Notes: a model not told the origin generated them from the letters alone. A stretch of 23,375 bases of DNA from JAQGMV01 sp046597455 (GCA_046597455.1 JBKJKJ010000489.1:1-23375); one strand, 5' to 3'. Counted from the first letter of the stretch, positions 6,652-14,994 are shown. Numbers and translations are program-made.

Positions 6652-7938
6652 ATGTCCTGCCGCAGCAAGGTGCACTACGCGTGGGTCATCGCCGCGGTCA
6701 CGTTCGTGGCGCTGCTCGTCGCCGGCGCCACCCGCTCCAGCCCTGCCCTGCTCATCGTCCCGCTCGAGACCGAATTCCAGTGGTCGCGCGCGACGATCTC
6801 CTTCGCCGTCGGCGTCAACATCCTGCTCTACGGCCTCATCGGGCCCTTCGCAGCCGCGATGATGGAGACGTTCGGCGTGCGCCGGATGATGCTCGGTGCG
6901 CTCGGCGCGATCGCCGCGGGGGTCGCGTTGACGCCGCTCATGCAGCATTCATGGCACCTCGTCGTGTTGTGGGGTTTCGTCGTCGGTTCCGGAACCGGCG
7001 TCATCGCCAACGTCCTTGCCGCCACGGTCGCAGCGCGCTGGTTCACCGCACGCCGCGGCCTCGTGATGGGCTTGCTCACCTCGTCGGCGGCGGCGGGTCA
7101 GCTACTCTTCCTGCCGCTCCTCGCCGCCGTCATCGGCGCATTCGGCTGGCGCGCGATGTCGCTCATCCTCGCGGGAATCGTGCTCGCGCTGCTCTTTCCC
7201 GTTGCGAAGCTGATGCGCGAGCGCCCGCAGGACGTGGGTCTTGCGGCGTATGGGGAAGCTGCGGGCACGAGCGCCCCGCCACCCGCAAGACCCGGCAATC
7301 CGGTGCGTGTTGCGTTCGCCGCGCTCGGCACCGGCTTACGCTCGCGGGACTTCTGGCTGCTTGCCGGAAGCTTCTTCGTTTGCGGTGCGTCGACGAACGG
7401 CCTCATCGGCACGCATCTCGTCGCGGCATGCCTGGACAAAGGCATGACGGAAGTCGCGGCCGCGAGCATGCTCGCGATGATGGCGATTTTCAATTTCGTC
7501 GGCGCGACCGGCTCGGGCTGGCTGAGCGACCGCATGGACAATCGCGTTCTGCTGGCGGTCTACTACAGTCTGCGCGGGCTTTCGCTGCTCTACCTGCCGT
7601 ACGCTTTCGATTCGTTCTACACGCTCGGCCTGTTCGTGGTTTTTTACGGCCTCGACTGGATCGCGACCGTGCCCCCCACCGTGCGTCTCACCGCAAACGC
7701 ATTCGGCAAAGACAATACCGGCATCATGTTCGGCTGGATCTCGGCTTCGCACCAGCTCGGCGGCGCCGCCGCGGCATACCTCGCCGGCGTCATACGGGTG
7801 GATATGGGCAACTACACCCAGGCGTTCATCATCTCGGGCGCGCTCTGTTTCGTCGCTGCGGTGCTGGTGATGATGATCGGCCGCACGCCGTCCAAAACCG
7901 CGATGATCGGGCACCCGGCAGGCGCGGGAGCCGGTTAA
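6652..7938 (+). CDS. MFS transporter, monocarboxylate/oxalate-formate-like
   Basis: A 428-residue major-facilitator protein with about twelve membrane segments in two six-helix halves. The halves are joined by a cytoplasmic loop near residues 195-225 (RERPQDVGLAAYGEA onward). The loop between helices 4 and 5 reads ARWFTARRGLVMGLLTS (about residues 128-144), a signature typical of MFS carriers near the monocarboxylate and oxalate/formate groups. The N-terminus has the WVIAAVTFVALL first helix. AAGGGGAG precedes the ATG at good distance. It probably imports a carboxylate used by neighbouring enzymes; that link is inference from position. The hydrolase gene follows after a 51-base gap on the same strand. 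Confidence 0.92.
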   Translation: MSCRSKVHYAWVIAAVTFVALLVAGATRSSPALLIVPLETEFQWSRATISFAVGVNILLYGLIGPFAAAMMETFGVRRMMLGALGAIAAGVALTPLMQHSWHLVVLWGFVVGSGTGVIANVLAATVAARWFTARRGLVMGLLTSSAAAGQLLFLPLLAAVIGAFGWRAMSLILAGIVLALLFPVAKLMRERPQDVGLAAYGEAAGTSAPPPARPGNPVRVAFAALGTGLRSRDFWLLAGSFFVCGASTNGLIGTHLVAACLDKGMTEVAAASMLAMMAIFNFVGATGSGWLSDRMDNRVLLAVYYSLRGLSLLYLPYAFDSFYTLGLFVVFYGLDWIATVPPTVRLTANAFGKDNTGIMFGWISASHQLGGAAAAYLAGVIRVDMGNYTQAFIISGALCFVAAVLVMMIGRTPSKTAMIGHPAGAGAG

Positions 7939-7989
7939 ATAGCAGCCTGGACCCGTTTCAGGACGCCGGGCTCATGAAGAGGGAAGCTT

Positions 7990-8850
7990 ATGGATACGAA
8001 GAGACGCACCTTGCTGACACGAGGCGCGGCAGCGGCGGCAGTGGCCGCTGCACCCCGCGCGTTCGCGCAACCCACCGGCAAAGGGGAAACCGCCATGGCG
8101 TTCTACGAGAAAGGCAATGTTCGCATCCAGTTCGAAGACACCGGGTCAGGCTTTCCGCTGCTGCTCATTCCCGGCGGCGGGCTGAACTCGACGATCGCCT
8201 GGAACGCCAAGAGCGCACCGTTCAATCCAGTCGCGGAATTCAGCAAGGACTACCGTTGCATCACGGCTGACTTGCGCAATGCGCCGAGCGGCCAGTCCGT
8301 CGGCCCGCTCGAAGTCGACCGGCCATGGGACGCGTACGCCGATGACCAGCTCGGCGTGATGGATCATCTGGGCATCAAACGATTCATGGTTCTGGGCTTT
8401 TGCATCGCCGGCCCCTTCATCTGGAACCTGATGAAGCGCGCGCCCGATCGAGTCGTCGCGGCAGTCCTCTCGCAACCCAGCGGCTTTCGCAAGGAGCTGC
8501 CGAATCTGTCCTATGAGACCAACATGAAAGGGTGGGGGCCCGATCTGGTGAAGCTCAGGCCCAACATAACGATGGAGATGGTCGAGCGCTTCCTGACCCG
8601 GATGTATCGAACCAACCCCGACTTCGTCTGGACGGTGACGCGCGACTTCGTGCGCGCCTGCCAGACGCCGCTACTCGTCATGCCCGACGACTCACCGCCT
8701 CACCCCTACGTCGTGGCCATGGAATCCGCGATGCTCGCGCCGAGGTCCGAAGTGAGCCTCTTTCCGTGGAAGGAGCCGAAGGACAGGATCCCGCTGGCCG
8801 TGCGCCAGGTGCACTCCTTCCTGCGGGCGCATCGACCGCCGAAGGCTTGA
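7990..8850 (+). CDS. alpha/beta hydrolase with twin-arginine leader and Cys nucleophile elbow
   Basis: A 286-residue alpha/beta-hydrolase fold protein. The first 27 residues look like a Tat leader: MDTKRRTLLTRG with Arg5-Arg6, an Ala-rich core, and AFA cleavage before Gln27. The core follows with LLLIPGGGLN as oxyanion loop (about 57-66). The nucleophile elbow is GFCIAG (136-141), placing Cys138 where most esterases have Ser; Cys is known in dienelactone-hydrolase-type members. Candidate acid and base residues are the DD in MPDDSPPHP and a late His in RQVHSF. A second possible start is the ATG at 8095 (MAFYEKGNVRI), preceded by AAGGGGAAA, which would give a cytoplasmic form. The gene ends two bases before the convergent Bug gene. 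Substrate unknown. Confidence 0.88.
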   Translation: MDTKRRTLLTRGAAAAAVAAAPRAFAQPTGKGETAMAFYEKGNVRIQFEDTGSGFPLLLIPGGGLNSTIAWNAKSAPFNPVAEFSKDYRCITADLRNAPSGQSVGPLEVDRPWDAYADDQLGVMDHLGIKRFMVLGFCIAGPFIWNLMKRAPDRVVAAVLSQPSGFRKELPNLSYETNMKGWGPDLVKLRPNITMEMVERFLTRMYRTNPDFVWTVTRDFVRACQTPLLVMPDDSPPHPYVVAMESAMLAPRSEVSLFPWKEPKDRIPLAVRQVHSFLRAHRPPKA

Positions 8851-8852
8851 GC

Positions 8853-9845
8853 TCAATTGGGCTTCACGCCCGATTCCTTGACCGCCTGACGCCATTTGCT
8901 GATTTCCCGCACGATAAAGTCGCGGGCCTCCTTGCCGGTGTGGAATGCCGGGTCGAAGCCGTTGTCGATCAGGCGCGTTCTGAGCTCCTGCGAAGCCAGC
9001 GTTGTGGTGAGCGCCGCGGTGAGCTTCTGAGTCACAGACGCTGGAATCCCGGCGGGTGCCGCAATGAAGCGGAAGGCCTCGGGATTGACTTCGGGCAGCC
9101 CGGCCGCGGCGAACGTCGGCACCTTCGGCAGCACCGACGACGGCGTCTTGCCGGTAACGGCGAGCGGAATCAGGGTTCCGGCCTGTATCTGCGGAACGAC
9201 CGATCCGGCCACCGCGAAAGTCAGGTCGGCGTGCCCGCCGAGCATATCCTGTATGGCTGCGCCCGCACCTTTGTACGGCACGTGCAGAAGTTTGATTTTC
9301 GCGGCTGCGTTCAGCATTTCGATGGTGAGATGGCTGGATGACCCGACCCCCGCGGATGCGGCCTTGATCTTGCCCGGATTGCTTTTCGCCGCGGCGATGA
9401 GCTCCTGCAGCGTGCGCACCTTGAGGCCCGACTGCGCGACCAGCACCGTGGGTGACGTGGCGATGATCGCCACGAACGTAAAGTCGCGCTCGGCGTCGTA
9501 GGGAAGCTTTTCTGCGAAACCCGGGTTGATCGCGAACGCCGTATCCATCATCGCGATCGTGTAACCGTCGGCCGGCGATTTGGAGAGGAGTTGCGTGCCC
9601 ACGATGCTGCCGCCGCCCCCGCGGTTGTCGATCACGATCTGCTGTCCGAGAATCTCGCCCATGCGCGGGGTGATGAGCCGCGCCAGCAGGTCGGTGCCGC
9701 CGCCTGCGACAAATGGCACGATGATGCGAATCGGCCGCACGGGATAAGCGGCTTCTGCCGCCCACGCGACGTGCGTCGGCAGGAGGACCGCGGGCAGCGC
9801 GGCGCAGGCGAGTACGATTCGAATGCAGTTGCGTATGCGGTTCAC
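8853..9845 (-). CDS. Bug/TctC-family periplasmic solute-binding protein
   Basis: A 330-residue Bug-family receptor. I place the start at GTG 9845, not further upstream, because AAGGGGAGAG lies six to ten bases before it and a signal peptide begins at once: VNRIRNCIRIVLACAALPAV, with cleavage near AWA at residue 29. The mature protein opens with YPVRPIRIIVPFVAGGGTDL. It then has IDNRGGGGSIVGTQLL, SPADGYTIAMMD, GVGSSSHLTIEMLNA, VPYKGAGAAIQDMLGGHADL and VPTFAAAGLPEVNPEAF, in family order. It is read in the same direction as the enolase-superfamily gene located upstream, with a 198-base gap that contains an intergenic repeat. A shared role in uptake of that enzyme's substrate is plausible but only inferred. 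Confidence 0.94.
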   Translation of the reverse strand: MNRIRNCIRIVLACAALPAVLLPTHVAWAAEAAYPVRPIRIIVPFVAGGGTDLLARLITPRMGEILGQQIVIDNRGGGGSIVGTQLLSKSPADGYTIAMMDTAFAINPGFAEKLPYDAERDFTFVAIIATSPTVLVAQSGLKVRTLQELIAAAKSNPGKIKAASAGVGSSSHLTIEMLNAAAKIKLLHVPYKGAGAAIQDMLGGHADLTFAVAGSVVPQIQAGTLIPLAVTGKTPSSVLPKVPTFAAAGLPEVNPEAFRFIAAPAGIPASVTQKLTAALTTTLASQELRTRLIDNGFDPAFHTGKEARDFIVREISKWRQAVKESGVKPN

Positions 9846-9955
9846 GATATCTCTCCCCTTGGAAACGGTTTCTTCTGAACGGCGCTTAAAACACCTCATC
9901 GCGAGCCGCGAGCAACCGCGGCGTGGCGACCCCGTGGCCGACACGGACGCTCCGG

Positions 9956-9987
9956 GATTGCTTCGCAGCGGCCCTGCTCGCAATGAC
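9956..9987. repeat. dispersed intergenic palindromic repeat (GCGAAGCAATC type)
   Basis: GATTGCTTCGCAGC, GGCC and GCTCGCAATGAC in this 32-base stretch match the widespread proteobacterial intergenic repeat read on the other strand as GTCATTGCGAGC...GCGAAGCAATC. The flanking bases 9896-9955 (CGCGAGCCGCGAGC onward) may belong to the same element. It sits between the enolase-superfamily gene and the Bug gene and produces spurious reading frames. Confidence 0.6.
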
Positions 9988-10043
9988 ACCCAAAAGCGTT
10001 GAAGCTTCGCCGCAGCGCCGCTCGCGACGACACCCCGTAGCGC

Positions 10044-11144
10044 TCACGCACGCGGCGGGCAGTACTTCGCAAGCACCTCACGGTCGATCTCGATACCGAG
10101 GCCCGGCCCTTGCGGCACGGAGACGATGCCGCCGCTGTGGCGTATGGGCTCGCGCGCGAGCTCGGTGCGCAGCGCATTTTCGCTCATGTCGTACTCCAGC
10201 AGCGCGGGAAACGGCTCGTGCGCACGCGGCGAGTCGGGCATCGCCGCGAGCAGATGCAATGTGGCGGCGAGCCGGATGGCGGTGCCGAACATGTGCGGGA
10301 TCACCCGGACGTGGTTCGCGCTCGCCATGGCCGCGATTTTCCGATACTCGGTGAAACCGCCGCACACGCACACATCGGGCTGGATGATGTCCAGCGCACG
10401 CTCCTGGATCATGCGCCGGAACGCCCAGCGCCCCCGAAACTGTTCCGCGCCCGAGATGCGCATCTTCAGCGCGCGGCGAATCTCGATGTAGCCCTCGACG
10501 TCGTCTGCGCTGATCGGCTCTTCGAACCACAGGAGATTGTTCTTCCCGATCTCCTGGCCGACGGCGATGGCCGTGCCGCGGTCATAACCGCAATTGGCGT
10601 CGACAGCGAACAGGATATCGTCGCCGATCGCACGGCGTACCGCTGCGACGTTCCTGATGTCGTAGTCGGGTCCGAAACCGACTTTCATTTTCATGGCCGT
10701 GAAGCCTTCGTCGACGTACCCGCGCGCCTCCTCCACCAAGGCCGCGGTCGGGTCAGCGCGTTCGCGGCGAAAAAGCCCGGTGGCGTACGCCTGCACGCGC
10801 GTGCGAAACGCGCCGCCCAGCAACTGGTGGATGGGTTGCTTCAGCGCTTTGCCCATGACGTCCCACAGCGCGATGTCCACGGCGCTGATCGCGGCGGCAT
10901 CGGTGCCTTGCTTGTGCAGCCCTTCCCAGATGACTTCGTAGTCAAAAGGATTGCGGCCGATCACCTGCGCGTCGAGCGCACGGCGCGCCGGCACGGTTGC
11001 CCCTTCTCCCCATCCGGTGACGCCGGCATCGGTTATGACTTCTACCAGACCGAACGCGCGCTCTCGTGTGGTGCGCACAGCATTGGAGAACGGATCCTTG
11101 ACCGGATACACCGGCGAGTAGGTCCTGACGTCGACGATTTTCAT
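10044..11144 (-). CDS. mandelate racemase/muconate lactonizing enzyme family (enolase superfamily)
   Basis: A 366-residue enolase-superfamily enzyme, which abstracts a proton alpha to a carboxylate with Mg2+ help. The N-terminal capping domain runs to about residue 125 (MKIVDVRTYSP to the LLGGAFRTRVQAY junction). In the barrel, KMK at 152-154 gives the K-x-K base. Metal ligands are expected at Asp182 (VDANCG), Glu208 (WFEEP) and Glu234 (SGAEQ). Asp257 in QPDV and His284 in IPHMFG form the His-Asp dyad. These features are typical of the muconate-lactonizing/mandelate-racemase groups. The start at 11144 is set by the conserved MKIV opening; the frame stays open upstream without similarity. It diverges from the dioxygenase gene. 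The exact reaction (racemase, dehydratase or cycloisomerase) cannot be fixed. Confidence 0.92.
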   Translation of the reverse strand: MKIVDVRTYSPVYPVKDPFSNAVRTTRERAFGLVEVITDAGVTGWGEGATVPARRALDAQVIGRNPFDYEVIWEGLHKQGTDAAAISAVDIALWDVMGKALKQPIHQLLGGAFRTRVQAYATGLFRRERADPTAALVEEARGYVDEGFTAMKMKVGFGPDYDIRNVAAVRRAIGDDILFAVDANCGYDRGTAIAVGQEIGKNNLLWFEEPISADDVEGYIEIRRALKMRISGAEQFRGRWAFRRMIQERALDIIQPDVCVCGGFTEYRKIAAMASANHVRVIPHMFGTAIRLAATLHLLAAMPDSPRAHEPFPALLEYDMSENALRTELAREPIRHSGGIVSVPQGPGLGIEIDREVLAKYCPPRA

Positions 11145-11327
11145 TTCGCTGTCCCGAGGTTGGGGTTTACGTGCAGGAAGAGCGGGCGCCCAGCGTGCGG
11201 ATAATGGCTTGATTGAGGGATCGATGTAAACCCGTGGTCGGCGCCCGACCCAACGCGCTGCCCTCGCGCCGACGCTGCCGGACGGTCTAGAATGCCATTT
11301 GGAAGCGAACCCAAAGGAGCTCAGGCC
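11145..11327. promoter_or_regulatory. divergent control region with inverted repeats
   Basis: This 183-base gap separates the divergent enolase-superfamily and dioxygenase genes and must hold both promoters. Visible symmetry includes GGTCGG-CGC-CCGACC at 11236-11250, a perfect six-base dyad with a three-base spacer. There is also a wider pair, GGGTTTAC (11163-11170) and GTAAACCC (11226-11233). Either could be a regulator site, but no regulator gene is adjacent. TAGAAT near 11288 could be a -10 element for the dioxygenase; no convincing -35 is seen. Confidence 0.35.
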
Positions 11328-12272
11328 ATGCCCGTACAAGCGATGAGGGACGCAGCAGCGAAGCAAACGGGGACGGTCGAGGTCGTTCCGATGGCGATAC
11401 ACATCGGCGCCGAGATCAGGGGCGTCGATCTGTCGCGTCCGCTTGCGCCGGAGCAGGTGAGTGCGATCCGCAGCGCGCTGCTGCGCTGGAAGGTGGTCTT
11501 CTTTCACGATCAGCCGCTCGATCATCGCCAGCACATTGCAGCCGCGCGCCAGTTCGGCCAGACGACTGCCGGACACGTCGTCTACGGGAGCGACGGCGAA
11601 TACCCGCAGATTTATTCCGTGGCCAAGAACCGCAAGGCGAACCGGTACCAGGGCGAGATCCTGTTCCGGCCGTGGTCGGGCTGGCACACCGACATCACGG
11701 CGGCGATCAATCCGCCTGCCGCATCGATCCTGCGCGGCGATATCGTGCCGCCCTATGGCGGCGACACCCTGTTCACCAATCTGGTCGCGGCCTACAACGC
11801 GCTGTCGCCGGTGATGCGCACAATCCTGGATGGATTGCGAGGGGTGCATCGATTCGCGCCGCCGCCCGGCATCGATGAGACGCCGGAGTATCGCGAGCTG
11901 ATGCGCAAGCGCACCCTGGTGAGCGAGCACCCGATCGTGAGAGTGCATCCGGAGACCGGCGAGCGCGCGCTGTTCGTCAGCCCGTCGTTCCTGAAGTCGA
12001 TCGTCGGCATGTCACCGCGCGAGAGCCAAGTGCTGCTCGAATTCCTTTGGGAGCATATCGTGCGGCCCGAGTTCACCGTACGCTTTCGCTGGGCGCCAGG
12101 CAGCGTGGCGTTCTGGGATAACCGCGCCACGTCGCACCTCGCCCCCCGGGATATCTTCGATTCGGACTTCGACCGCCAGTTCTATCGCGTCACGCTGGTG
12201 GGCGATGTGCCCGTCGGAGTGGACGGCACGCCGTCGAAGCGGGTCGAAGGCGACCCGATCGTCGCGGTGTAG
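11328..12272 (+). CDS. TauD/TfdA-family Fe(II)/2-oxoglutarate dioxygenase
   Basis: A 314-residue non-haem iron dioxygenase of the TauD/TfdA family, which couples 2-oxoglutarate decarboxylation to substrate hydroxylation. The facial triad is visible: His120 and Asp122 in WHTDIT, and distal His270 in ATSHLAP. Arg283 and Arg287 (DRQFYR) are positioned to bind the 2-oxoglutarate carboxylate. The N-terminal part has GAEIRGVDLSRPL and VVFFHDQPL, both typical. I prefer the ATG at 11328, with AAAGGAG eight bases upstream, over the in-frame ATG at 11292. It lies 113 bases before the first CoA-transferase on the same strand, so it may act in the same pathway. Whether it hydroxylates a ring, side chain or sulfonate is not determinable. 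Confidence 0.93.
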   Translation: MPVQAMRDAAAKQTGTVEVVPMAIHIGAEIRGVDLSRPLAPEQVSAIRSALLRWKVVFFHDQPLDHRQHIAAARQFGQTTAGHVVYGSDGEYPQIYSVAKNRKANRYQGEILFRPWSGWHTDITAAINPPAASILRGDIVPPYGGDTLFTNLVAAYNALSPVMRTILDGLRGVHRFAPPPGIDETPEYRELMRKRTLVSEHPIVRVHPETGERALFVSPSFLKSIVGMSPRESQVLLEFLWEHIVRPEFTVRFRWAPGSVAFWDNRATSHLAPRDIFDSDFDRQFYRVTLVGDVPVGVDGTPSKRVEGDPIVAV

Positions 12273-12385
12273 CGCTTCCCTCGCCGGCATCACCTTCGCC
12301 GCTGACCGCGGCCGGCGTGCCCCTGTATGCCTTGTTCGAAAGGTCTTCGATCGAGGCGAAAAACCCGAAGTCATGGAGACGATGC

Positions 12386-13624
12386 ATGAGCGGTGTTTAC
12401 GAAGGCCTCACCGTGGTCGAGCTTGCCGACCGCCGTAATCAGTGGGCGGGCAAGCTCCTGGCGGATGGCGGCGCCCGCGTGATTCAGATCGAGCCCACCG
12501 GGGGCAGTCCCGGCCGATGGTGCGGCCCTTTCGTCGACGACACGCCCGACCCCGACCGCTGCCTGGACTACTGGTGGTACAACACCGGCAAAGAGAGCGT
12601 GGCGCTCGAGCTCGCGCGCAAGCCCGCCCAGGATCTTTTGAAAAAGCTTCTGGCGAGCGCCGATATCTTCCTGGAGAGCACCCCGCCCGGCACCCTACCG
12701 AAGCTGGGCCTGGCCTACGGCTCCGTCGCGGCCAACAAGGCGCTCATCTACGCCTCGCTTACCGACTTCGGTCAGGACGGGCCGTGGCGCGATTACCAGA
12801 TGAACGACGCCGCCCATCTCGCCCTCGGCGGCCAGATGTCCAGCACGGGCTACTCGGATCCTGCCGTCACCCCGATCGGCGGACAGGGCCACCAGGCGTG
12901 GCACATGGGCTGCGCGTTCGTCCTGCACGGCATCACCGTTGCGCTCTTCGACCGGATGAGCTCCGAGCAGGGACAGTACATCGACGTTTCGATCCACGAC
13001 GCCTGCTCGATCGGCACCGAGGCCGCGGTGCCGCAGTGGATGTACTACGGCGAGACCGTGTACCGCCAGACCGGCATGCACGCCAATGCCCGGCGGCAGC
13101 AGCCGCTGCAGCTACCGACTGCCGATGGCAAGTACATGATCGCCGTCATGCAGAACTTCGGTCCGCGGGTCTGGGACAAGCTGATCAAGTGGATGGACGA
13201 GAAAGGTGTAACAGGGGAGCTGCACGATCCGAAGTACCAGGACGAGGCGTTCCGCATGGCCGAGTACCGCCAGGGCACCGTGATCCGCGATGCCGTGGGC
13301 CGCTTGATCGCCGCCAGCAACGGCGAAGAGTGTTTCCACCGCGCGCAGTCGCACGGCATCTCGTGGGGCCTCGTCCACGCCGCCGAAGAGAACTACGACA
13401 TCCCGCACTATCATCAACGTGACTTCTGGCGCGACATCGAGCATCCGGAGATCGGCCGCGCCATTCCCTATCCGCGCGGACCCGTCGCGTGCGATGCGAT
13501 TGGAATCGAGCCCAGGCGCCGTGCGCCGCATCTCGGCGAGCATACCCGGCGCGTCCTCGAGCAGGATCTCGGCATGAAAGACCGGGAGATCGCCGCGCTG
13601 ACCGCTTCAGGAGTCATACGATGA
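12386..13624 (+). CDS. class III (CaiB/BaiF) CoA-transferase, subunit/enzyme 1
   Basis: A 412-residue family III CoA-transferase, which moves CoA between carboxylic acids through an aspartyl-CoA thioester. The N-terminal Rossmann-like segment begins YEGLTVVELADRRNQWAGKL, then ARVIQIEPTGG and NTGKESVALELA. The nucleophile region reads GQYIDVSIHDACS, placing Asp205 at the position of the catalytic Asp of formyl-CoA transferase. A GGQGHQAWHMG segment precedes it. ATG at 12386 is chosen for GGAGA six bases upstream. The stop overlaps the next gene's ATG (ATGA), so the two CoA-transferases are coupled and may form a heteromer, as in BbsE/BbsF of anaerobic toluene degradation. The substrate is unknown. 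Confidence 0.92.
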   Translation: MSGVYEGLTVVELADRRNQWAGKLLADGGARVIQIEPTGGSPGRWCGPFVDDTPDPDRCLDYWWYNTGKESVALELARKPAQDLLKKLLASADIFLESTPPGTLPKLGLAYGSVAANKALIYASLTDFGQDGPWRDYQMNDAAHLALGGQMSSTGYSDPAVTPIGGQGHQAWHMGCAFVLHGITVALFDRMSSEQGQYIDVSIHDACSIGTEAAVPQWMYYGETVYRQTGMHANARRQQPLQLPTADGKYMIAVMQNFGPRVWDKLIKWMDEKGVTGELHDPKYQDEAFRMAEYRQGTVIRDAVGRLIAASNGEECFHRAQSHGISWGLVHAAEENYDIPHYHQRDFWRDIEHPEIGRAIPYPRGPVACDAIGIEPRRRAPHLGEHTRRVLEQDLGMKDREIAALTASGVIR

Positions 13625-14994
13625 GTCAGCGATCCCCCGTGCGTTCGGGCGTCCTCAGCGGGATCCGTGTCCTCGACTTCACCTGGAAGACCGTGGGCCC
13701 GTGGGCGCCGCGTCTTCTCACACATTACGGCGCCGAAGTCATCCACGTAGAACGCGCCGGCGGCTACGACGACCATCGCTACAACGCCACGCCGAGCATC
13801 GTCAACGACGCGCCTCAGGCAGCGCAGCTGCCCGGCACGAAAAAAATCTACTCGGACCCGCAATTCAACACCGTCGGCGAAGAGCCGCCGGCCGCCGCCC
13901 AGAGTCCGGGCGCGAAGAAGCTTTATCCCGCGCCGTATTTCAACACGCTGCACAACGGGAAGCTCGCGATCAGCCTGAACACGAAGCATCCGGAGGGTCT
14001 CAAGATCGTCGAGCGGCTCATCGGTGCCTGCGATGCGCTGGTCGAGAACTTCAGCGCGGAAGTGCTGCCGAGCTGGGGGCTGACGTGGGAGCGGATCCAC
14101 GAGATCAACCCGCGGCTCGTGTACATGAGCGCGTCGGGCTTCGGGCACACGGGCGATTGGAAGGGCTATCGCAGCTTCGGGCCGACCGCGCAGGCGCAAT
14201 CCGGCATATCGCTCGCGTCAGGGCTTCCTGGCAAGCCGCCCGCGGGCTGGGGTTTCTCCTATCTCGACGTCATGGGCGGCTGGATGGGCGGCCTCGCCCT
14301 GATCCAGGGCCTGCTCCAGGCGAAGAAGACCGGCAAGGGTTTCTACATCGACTATTCGGTCACCGAAGGTGCGATGTCCATGATGGGCACCTACATGCTC
14401 GATTACCAGGTGAATGGCCGACGCACGCGCCGCCCGGACTTCCCGCCCGGCAACCGCTCTATTTTTCCCGCGGTCGCGCCGCACAACACCTACCGCTGCG
14501 CCGGCAAGGACCGCAACGGACAGCATTGGTGGGTCTTCATCGCGTGCGAGACGCAGACTCAGTTCGAGTCGCTCTGCCAACTCATGGGTCAGCCGGGTCT
14601 CGCCGTCGATCCCGAATTCGCGACCAACGAGGCGCGCGTGGCGCATCAGGACAAGCTCGATGGCATCATCGGGCGCTGGACGCGGGCGCGCCGACGCTAC
14701 GACATCATGCGCCAGTGCCAGGCCGCCGGCATCATCTCGGCTGCGATCCAGAGTGCCGAGGACCGGGTCGAGTACGATCCCCAGCTTCAGCACCGCGAGA
14801 TGCACCCGATCATCAATCATCCCGAGCTCGGTGATGTGCCTTACGAAGGGTATCCGGTGAAGATGTCACGCACGCCGGCTTTCGTGCACGGGCGCGCGCC
14901 GACCCTGGCCGAGCACAACAACTACGTCTACGGCGAGCTCCTCGGCATGAGCGAGGCGGAGATCGAGTCGCTGCGCAAACGCGAAATCATCTAG
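13621..14994 (+). CDS. class III (CaiB/BaiF) CoA-transferase, subunit/enzyme 2, with inserted repeat
   Basis: A 457-residue CaiB/BaiF-family protein coupled to the preceding CoA-transferase (ATGA overlap). It opens SGIRVLDFTWKTVGPWAPRL, with THYGAEVIHVE. It then carries an unusual segment of about 45 residues before the NGKLAISLNTKHPEG block that normally follows closely. This insert contains a degenerate internal duplication (residues 67-84 and 92-109). Later blocks are DALVENFSAEVLPSWGL and VYMSASGFGHTG. In the nucleophile region, YIDYSVTEGAMSM, Glu249 stands where partner 1 has Asp, so this subunit may be non-catalytic or use Glu. In heterodimeric family members only one subunit carries the catalytic Asp. 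The insert also makes it longer than the roughly 400-residue norm. Confidence 0.9.
   Translation: MSQRSPVRSGVLSGIRVLDFTWKTVGPWAPRLLTHYGAEVIHVERAGGYDDHRYNATPSIVNDAPQAAQLPGTKKIYSDPQFNTVGEEPPAAAQSPGAKKLYPAPYFNTLHNGKLAISLNTKHPEGLKIVERLIGACDALVENFSAEVLPSWGLTWERIHEINPRLVYMSASGFGHTGDWKGYRSFGPTAQAQSGISLASGLPGKPPAGWGFSYLDVMGGWMGGLALIQGLLQAKKTGKGFYIDYSVTEGAMSMMGTYMLDYQVNGRRTRRPDFPPGNRSIFPAVAPHNTYRCAGKDRNGQHWWVFIACETQTQFESLCQLMGQPGLAVDPEFATNEARVAHQDKLDGIIGRWTRARRRYDIMRQCQAAGIISAAIQSAEDRVEYDPQLQHREMHPIINHPELGDVPYEGYPVKMSRTPAFVHGRAPTLAEHNNYVYGELLGMSEAEIESLRKREII
13819..13947 (+). repeat. degenerate internal duplication within the second CoA-transferase
   Basis: Two 54-base units, 13819-13872 and 13894-13947, encode AAQLPGTKKIYSDPQFNT and AAQSPGAKKLYPAPYFNT: 12 of 18 residues are identical. 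They are offset by 75 bases. The codons differ widely, so the duplication is old and held by protein selection rather than recent slippage. Confidence 0.8.

Noticed and set aside
5722..6948. A 408-codon minus-strand frame opposite the Bug receptor and MFS start
   Set aside because: It is antisense to well-supported genes, has low-complexity Arg/Asp/His composition and no recognisable domain.
6681..8270. A 529-codon open frame overlapping the MFS and hydrolase genes
   Set aside because: It is Arg/His/Ala-rich, has no family motifs and lies out of frame over two clear genes; it is a high-GC shadow.
10044..11948. A longer enolase-superfamily protein of 634 residues from an upstream start
   Set aside because: The extension runs antisense through the dioxygenase gene and the divergent promoter; similarity begins at MKIVDVR (11144).
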